Positions 18,690-23,851 of a DNA stretch of 23,851 bases are shown here, piece by piece. The translations under genes and the position numbers were made by a program. The first letter of the stretch is position 1, and each line of letters opens with the position of its first letter. Location of the stretch: assembly GCA_003550305.1 (NCBI GenBank), contig QKYT01000427.1, positions 65,866 to 89,716 on the forward strand, written 5' to 3'. Under the pieces are notes generated by a model. It had not been told where the DNA came from and did not search any database. It saw nothing but the letters and a program-made list of their open reading frames with translations. Source of the stretch: Glomus cerebriforme. Lineage: Eukaryota > Glomeromycota > Glomeromycetes > Glomerales > Glomeraceae.

Positions 18690-19848
18690 AAGTTACAAAA
18701 AGTTTGTTTAGCAGAGCCAAATTTTCTTAAGTCATAATGAGAGTTTGCTTAATAGAGTTGAAAATAGTTTACTTATTGATCATAGTAAATTTTGAAATTT
18801 TCATCTGACCTATATATAGATTGTTCAGGTCCTACTTATATTGTTTTATTTATAACTCTTATCTAAAAATCTTTACCATTAACATATTCAATAGTTATCT
18901 CTCCATATAGGCCAATTTCTCATGGTACTATCAGACATTCTTCATAGAATCAAATTGATTACTTACATATGAAGATGACACATTGGCCAGTTTAACTTGT
19001 ACCTTTCTAAGAATCTTAATTCTTAATATACCTACAATCGTCCCTCTTTATAATTATACCCTTTGGAATCTGAGGTGTTTTTATAAAAAGGGATTTTATT
19101 ATATAATCATATATATAATAAATTTTCATATTGGTATAATTATATTAAAAATTTTTTACTAAAAATAGCTAAAACTAATGTTATAATAAAAAATTTTTTT
19201 TAAATAAAATCTTAAAATAATTATAATTTTTATTGTTTAATACAAAAATATTAGTGTGAAAACAAAAAATTCCAAAAAAAACTTTATTTTTCTTTCTTTC
19301 GCCCACTTTATTATATAGTTTTTTAGATTATGCAAACATATAATTTTTATTATACAGTTACATAAAAAAAATTATACAAATATATAATGTTTATTTTAGT
19401 TACATATACAAATATGTACTAAAATTACACAACTATAAATAGTTTTATTATGCATCATNTAAAGACACATAAATTTATTTTAGTTATGTATACAAATATG
19501 TAAAAAAAATTACGCATGACTTTTTACATGTTTATATGTTATTTTTATTTATACTTCTTAATTAAAGTAAATTAAAGAATAAATATAATTCTGAAAAAAG
19601 TGTCAATTTGTTAAAATACTTATATTAAATTTTATTAATTTTATGTTAAATTTGATGAATTATATATAGTATAATATCTAAAGTCCTATTTAATCATATG
19701 ATGTAACTATAAAAAGAGAAATTTTTATATATTAACTATTATATTAGGACTAATAATTGCTATAATAATGACTATAATTGATTTGTGACTATAAAGAAGG
19801 TATTTTACTATATAAAAATTTGGGACTAAAACTGATATGATTATATAA
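18690..19848. other. AT-rich spacer, old repeat debris
   Basis: No coding sequence recognised on either strand, although 18690-19080 is less AT-rich and could be remnant of an unidentified element. TTATTTTAGTTACATATACA followed by AATATGTA appears at 19391 and again near 19475 with few changes, so a short duplicated unit of about 84 bp is present. One N lies at 19459. The final part (19700-19848) shares GTAACTATAAA-AGAGAAA with 21010-21030, beyond the retroposed insert. Confidence 0.5.
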
Positions 19849-21003
19849 AGGTTATGCTTAGAAGGCCACTCTTTTCCAAAAAATTTTTTCCAAATTTTTT
19901 ACGAAGCAAAAACACAACCTGAAGGCTTCGTTCACTATGGTGACAGCCTTCAGGGTCTTAAGAAAAAATGCTCCTCTTGTTATTTAATGTTTAATAAAAT
20001 AGTTTAGGTTGTTTGCGTTTTATTATTTTAAATATACCCACAATTTTCNTTTTANAACTCTTNGATAANGGCCTTTAACGATACCTCTAGCAGCGCTTGG
20101 TATTCTCAGCTGTCTAGTCTTGCACAAGTTTATCTTTTCGGAGTCAGAAAAGGGAAGTAATAGAAAGTTTTGTAGAGAAGAGAACGATTTTTCTTAACTT
20201 TGAGTTTTTGTGGATGAACTATTTGCAAAGAGTTTGGAGGGGGAGAACTTTTTCTTTTGGAGTGTAGTTTGGTGTTTTTCTAGTGCTTTTTATTCTAAGT
20301 TTTTTGCAACTAGATATAGTTGTTTTTCCTAGTTTTATTTCCTTTATTTTGGTTTGTTTTATTTTATTTTTTATTTCTTATTCGCAGTCTTTGGTTGTTC
20401 ACTGGTATTCTTCATCATGACTCCTGCTGTTGGTGTAAAGTGCGCTGCAGTTTTCTTGGGAGATAGGGGGTACTGGAAATGAAGATCGCAAAAAGGCTGA
20501 TTTGGTGTAACTTATTGATTTTCGTCTCTAAAGGTATCAATCATTTTAAGGGGGGTGAAAAGCGGTTAGGTGAAATTCCTGGTGCGTGAGTATGGTCACA
20601 TGGAGATGATCCCGATGGAAGAACTAAGGGGTTGCAAAGACGAACTGGCTAGATCCTTGGACACGTCCAAAGAGTTTCTGACGTGATGCGAGAGATATCC
20701 CTTATGGTCACTGCACAGACTTCTCGATCACTGGTGAGATTAACATCCGGAAGCTCATTTTATTAATTTTTTTTTGGTTCGTTTCTGGATTGGGGGCGCC
20801 TTTGGCCTTGTGATTTTGTTCAGTTTCCGCAGAATTCCCAGACGGTGATAAGTCAGCCTTTTTTTCACATAGCGAGGGGTAGTGTTTTTAGTTAGATTTT
20901 CTTTATATGTATTTTATTGTTTACAATATTTGCTATAATATTTAAATAAACTTAAAATGCAAGATCGTATCATTAAAAAAAAAAAAAATAGAGGTTATGC
21001 TTA
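19849..21003 (+). mobile_element. Retroposed 1.13-kb insert with poly(A) and 12-bp target-site duplication
   Basis: The 12-mer AGGTTATGCTTA stands at 19849-19860 and again at 20992-21003. The second copy follows a run of 14 A (20975-20988) and TAG, so the layout (duplication, body, poly(A), duplication) is that of target-primed reverse transcription. The body (19861-20991) is richer in G and C than its surroundings and has no long ORF, and I could not assign it to a gene or a known LINE. Near its 5' end is a perfect 10-bp hairpin stem CCTGAAGGCT / AGCCTTCAGG (19918-19927 / 19945-19954), with an inner TCAC/GTGA pair, followed by GTCTTAAGAAAA as in repeat copy A. It may be a SINE-like or non-coding non-LTR element, a 5'-truncated LINE or a processed transcript. 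N bases at 20049-20069 show poor sequence quality there. Confidence 0.7.
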
Positions 21004-21761
21004 TATAGGAAGTAACTATAAAGAGAAATAATTGTATTATGAAAAGAAAATCTCTCTGCTATTGATAACTTAAACTAATTTGTTGCAACAACATACCTTG
21101 ATTAGCACCCATATTTTTTTTTGATTTTTTTTAATAACATGTTACGTTCTAAATTAAAGAATTATTATTTGTAAAATAAAAACTTAAGAGATGTAATAAT
21201 AAGGAAACCAATTACCAATAGATGATCAGCTATCAATTAATTTTTTAATACTTTCTTAGTCCCTACCTTTAAACATCTAACTGAAATAAAAAAAGTTATT
21301 AAGGTCAAGATTTTTGATATTTTACCACAGTAATATTAAGGTTTCATTATATTGAAGTACTAATATCTGTCTGCTGAGTTTCAGATATAAGTTGATATTT
21401 TAAAAATAATCACTCCTTTTATCTTTTTACTAACAAATACAAAATTATAAAATTTAATAAGGGTAAATATTAAACTTATACATTAGAAAAAGACTGTTTC
21501 TGCTACACCAAGCCTATACTTCAACTCTGTGAAAAGTGCCTTTACTTTCAAATAAAACTTTATGCTAGGCCAATTTTTATCCAAAAATTACTCTTCCATC
21601 TTGTGCTTATAAAAAGTGCTTTAGAATACCAAATGGCCCTTCAGATATCAATTTAGAGTAAAATTAGGTAACTAGAAGTTATCAGAGAACTGATTTGTGA
21701 AGAAATTTGATAAATCAGAGACTATTATTTATACTTTCTAAAGCATTTCAGCAGCGTAGAA
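21004..21761. other. AT-rich spacer, no gene recognised
   Basis: The first 40 bases continue the old repeat interrupted by the retroposed insert. From about 21520 to 21750 the sequence is less AT-rich. It contains GGCCAATTTTTATCCA (21570) and, inverted, TACCAAATGGCCC (about 21637), which could be ends of a very small element of about 75 bp; the match is weak. Bases beyond 21761 belong to repeat copy B read on the other strand. Confidence 0.45.
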
Positions 21762-21863
21762 ACACTTTTCCTATGACTAAAAGACACTTTCTTAGTGTAA
21801 AATAGTGAAAAGAGCAACTTGAAAGAAATGGATGTAGAGATCAGCAGAGAGAATTGCCTCTAA
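21762..21863 (-). repeat. Structured dispersed repeat, copy B
   Basis: Read on the minus strand it aligns with copy A (16646-16771) over its length. Shared blocks are GGCAATTCTCTCTGCTGATC, TCCATTT, AAGTTGCTCTTTT, and CTAAGAAAGTGTCTTTTAG followed by TCATAGGAAAAG. Its stem strands are TTAGAGG (complement of 21857-21863) and TCTCTAC (complement of 21834-21840). Compared with copy A, one G-C pair is replaced by A-T on both sides and one A-T by G-T, while the outermost pair is lost. Confidence 0.6.
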
Positions 21864-22059
21864 AAAATTATTATATATTACTAATGGTAATCATTACTAA
21901 TATTATATTTTATGTATTGTTTAATATTTTATTTAAAGTCTAGGATATTATATATAATAGTAAGTTTAAAACCAAAGATTTAAAAATAAAAATAATTTAT
22001 TAATCAATTTTACTAATAATTTATATTAAATCTTACTACTGTATAACTGATAATGCTTG

Positions 22060-22157
22060 GCAAAAACTTCATAATGCCGGCCAGAATTACGAAATATATA
22101 ACACGTAACTTGTATTCACAATTTCATTAATTCTGGTCGGCATTAAAACTTGGGCAG
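22060..22157. mobile_element. Short foldback / MITE-like element
   Basis: Left arm 22073-22095 (AATGCCGGCCAGAATTACGA and following) is nearly the reverse complement of the right arm 22121-22144, with one G/A difference and one extra base. Similarity continues weakly outward (GGCAAAAACTTCAT against TTAAAACTTGGGC). The arms enclose a 25-bp loop with ACACGTAACTTG. The higher GC of the arms stands out from the AT-rich background. It is non-coding; superfamily unknown. Confidence 0.65.
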
Positions 22158-22235
22158 AGTTACCGCCAATCACTTAAAGATTCGATTTACCTAATAATTG
22201 CTGGTTATCTTTTCTAAATTCAATTCTAATAATGA

Positions 22236-22502
22236 GAATCGATTCCAATCCCTACTTTAAACTTACAAGAAGAAATGTACAATGCATTCATGGATAATAA
22301 ATTAGCCCAATTACCTTTTGCATTTTGATGACAAAAGTATACTAATAAATACTGACTGTATAAAAGTCCAGAATTAAAAGAGCTTTGGAGGGGATCCCAT
22401 CAACTACTATTATTTATCAGTAATTTATATATTGGACAACCTAATTTATTTTGAACTGCCTCTTCGAATTTACAATTGTTTATTATAATTAAAATAATTT
22501 GA
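22236..22502 (+). pseudogene. Coding remnant of unknown family with only TGA stops
   Basis: The 88-codon frame reads ESIPIPTLNLQEEMYNAFMD, NKLAQLPFAF, two TGA, QKYTNKY, TGA, LYKSPELKELWRGSHQLLLF, ISNLYIGQPNLF, TGA, TASSNLQLF and so on. It has ordinary protein-like composition and no TAA or TAG inside, which is unusual in sequence this AT-rich. All four interruptions are TGA, as produced from TGG (Trp) or CGA (Arg) by a single transition. I do not recognise the protein. It is probably a fragment of a transposon or repeated gene. Confidence 0.4.
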
Positions 22503-23833
22503 TCGAATCAGATACTGACAATAAGATTCAATCACGTGAATGCAAGAATTTTTCACGCGGAGAATCGGTAGTAAAATGATTTTTAATCATATCAGTTAAA
22601 GTCAGTTAAATTTAAGAGTTTTATTTTACTCACGTGAAATTCCGATTTCACGATAACAGCTAATCTTACACTATAAGATCTGTATTTGAGGCAAAAAAAA
22701 AATTTTTTTTCCCTTTTACCAATAATGAATTTAGATCATCATCATAACAAAAAAGCTAAATTAAAATAATGTGGAATATATGTGTAAAAAAGATTCTGAG
22801 AAGAAAATTTCTTTTATAATTGTATAATCAATACTTGATCAATTAAATTAATAATCATAATCATACAGTATACTGTATGCTGTACGTCCGTTTTAACAGA
22901 ATGCCGATCATGTGATTACGAACGCCAAACGGTAACGCGGATTTTATTTCATTCCATTTATCTACTTTATATATAATAATATATTTAATATAATATCAGA
23001 TATACTGTACGTAAAAGATTTAACCTTAAATTTATGTAAATAACGTAAATAACTTTTAGGGGATGACTTTTTTTTTACAGTTTTTTTTTTTTTACAGACT
23101 GATTATTAACCGTTACTAATCACAGTATATAATCACATGAAAAGTAAGTTTATTCCCGAATTTATTAAAAAATTTAAGGAGTTTTATAATAAAAGACAAT
23201 TGAATTGAAAAAAAAGACATAAATTAAGAAAAAAAAGTAAATAGATTATTTTAAAAAAAGTAAATCTTAGCTTTAAAAAAAAAAAGAATTTAAAACAAAA
23301 AAGGAGAGAAAACAATTAAAAAAAAAAGCATAAGATGAATAGAATTATAATAAAATGTTAAACTTTATTAAACTTTTAAACCTTTTATTACTTAAAAATA
23401 ATTGCTATAATAATTTTTGATCTACTAATGAACATGCACGAAACATGACCCCCCTCCCTCAAAAAAATAATAATAAGTAAAGAAAATTAGTGATCAATAT
23501 AAGAACAATTAAACTTGACAATGAATCATCATTAAATGAAAAATATATAATATTTAAATCGCGACCAATTAAAAAATATATATAGTATATATATATATAT
23601 ATTTTTTCAGTGAATAATTGAGCGTGAGAAAACCTATTAAGTTAGATAAACGTAACACACTGACATACTGATTACACTGATTGCATTATGCAAGAGTTAA
23701 GCCTGAGGTAAATTAAAAAAAGAAGCTAAAAAAAAATAATAATAATACGGATTTGATTATCCGGATAAAAGTTAAAACGCTTTAAACCCCTGAAAAAAAA
23801 GGTTTGTGATACAATACAGAGTATTATTTACAG
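22503..23833 (+). promoter_or_regulatory. Presumed upstream region and 5' UTR exon of a gene off the right edge
   Basis: No ORF, but the sequence leaves the transposon zone and resembles the divergent promoter on the left. It has CACGTG words (about 22533 and 22633), TCATGTGATTACG (22908), CAAACGGTAACGCGG (22927), and TTAGGGGATGACTTTTT (from 23056), which nearly repeats the promoter motif at 2201-2217. It also has a perfect 18-bp palindrome (22862-22879), A-rich tracts (23200-23340), a CCCCCCTCCC pyrimidine tract near 23450, and a TA microsatellite (about 23575-23602). The last bases end with CAG/GTAAGT. Gene presence beyond the window is inference. Confidence 0.4.
22862..22879. repeat. Perfect 18-bp palindrome CATACAGTATACTGTATG
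   Basis: The sequence equals its own reverse complement with no spacer, directly followed by CTGTACGT. It could be a dimeric factor site or a cruciform-prone element in the presumed promoter. Confidence 0.85.
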
Positions 23834-23839
23834 GTAAGT
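23834..23839 (+). other. Putative 5' splice site at right edge
   Basis: CAG/GTAAGT is the full consensus donor, 18 bp before the window ends. No coding frame leads into it, so it would end an untranslated first exon. The epimerase gene also seems to have a 5' UTR intron, so the arrangement has a parallel in this window. Confidence 0.4.
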
Positions 23840-23851
23840 AATTTAAATATT

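Noticed and set aside
20649..20790. RNA polymerase III A/B boxes (tRNA-derived SINE) in the retroposed insert
   Set aside because: TGGCTAGATCCTTGG and GGTTCGTTTCTGG only loosely resemble the boxes and are about 130 bp apart, too far for a tRNA-type promoter.
22530..22655. Possible inverted pair around TTTCACGTG / CACGTGAAA with AGTAAAAT words
   Set aside because: Arms match only in short pieces with different spacing, so I cannot support a defined element.

Overview
The window looks like nuclear DNA of a filamentous fungus, most probably an arbuscular mycorrhizal fungus of the Rhizophagus/Glomeromycotina type. The base composition is very AT-rich. Introns are about 60-110 nt with GTAAG-like donors. 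Intergenic DNA is packed with broken transposons of the kinds I associate with Rhizophagus (MULE/FAR1, Plavaka/KDZ, KRBA2-like integrase, hAT). The organism assignment is inference; no rRNA or tRNA gene confirms it.

Left flank (1-4100): two intact housekeeping-type genes diverge from a shared 657-bp promoter. On the minus strand is a ketopantoate reductase (PanE/ApbA) family protein of 415 aa in a single exon. On the plus strand is a seven-exon glucose-6-phosphate 1-epimerase (YMR099C-like). I rebuilt its splicing by hand to a 291-aa protein with both catalytic residues. These are the only two genes here that I regard as functional.

Middle (about 4.1-22.5 kb): a transposon graveyard with no intact long ORF. 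In order it holds: a decayed MULE with FAR1-like finger (+); a decayed multi-exon gene of unknown family (-); a 42-bp G/A-rich minisatellite; an internal fragment of a Plavaka/KDZ transposase (+); a GTAATATT-rich block; a MITE-like element with 22-bp inverted ends; a second decayed unknown gene (-); a KRBA2-like integrase element flanked by 38-bp inverted repeats (-); a first exon of another Plavaka copy (+); a short structured repeat; a hAT element that keeps its 5' terminus (-); a 165-bp tandem repeat; a retroposed 1.13-kb insert with poly(A) and a 12-bp target-site duplication; another copy of the structured repeat; a foldback element; and an unknown coding remnant whose only stops are TGA. 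In these remnants nearly every nonsense codon can be explained by a C-to-T or G-to-A transition. That suggests methylation-linked decay or RIP-like mutation.

Right flank (22.5-23.85 kb): less repetitive sequence with promoter-like features, including a motif also found in the left promoter, and a consensus 5' splice site at the very end. I read it as the upstream region and first untranslated exon of a gene lying off the right edge.

Most interesting leads: (1) a repeat family (16646-16771, 21762-21863 and probably the start of the retroposed insert) with a stem that carries a compensatory base change, hinting at a structured RNA at the 5' end of a retroposon; (2) the transition-biased decay across unrelated transposons; (3) the KRBA2-like element, with its terminal and subterminal repeats still recognisable. 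I did not find a convincing new functional gene system.
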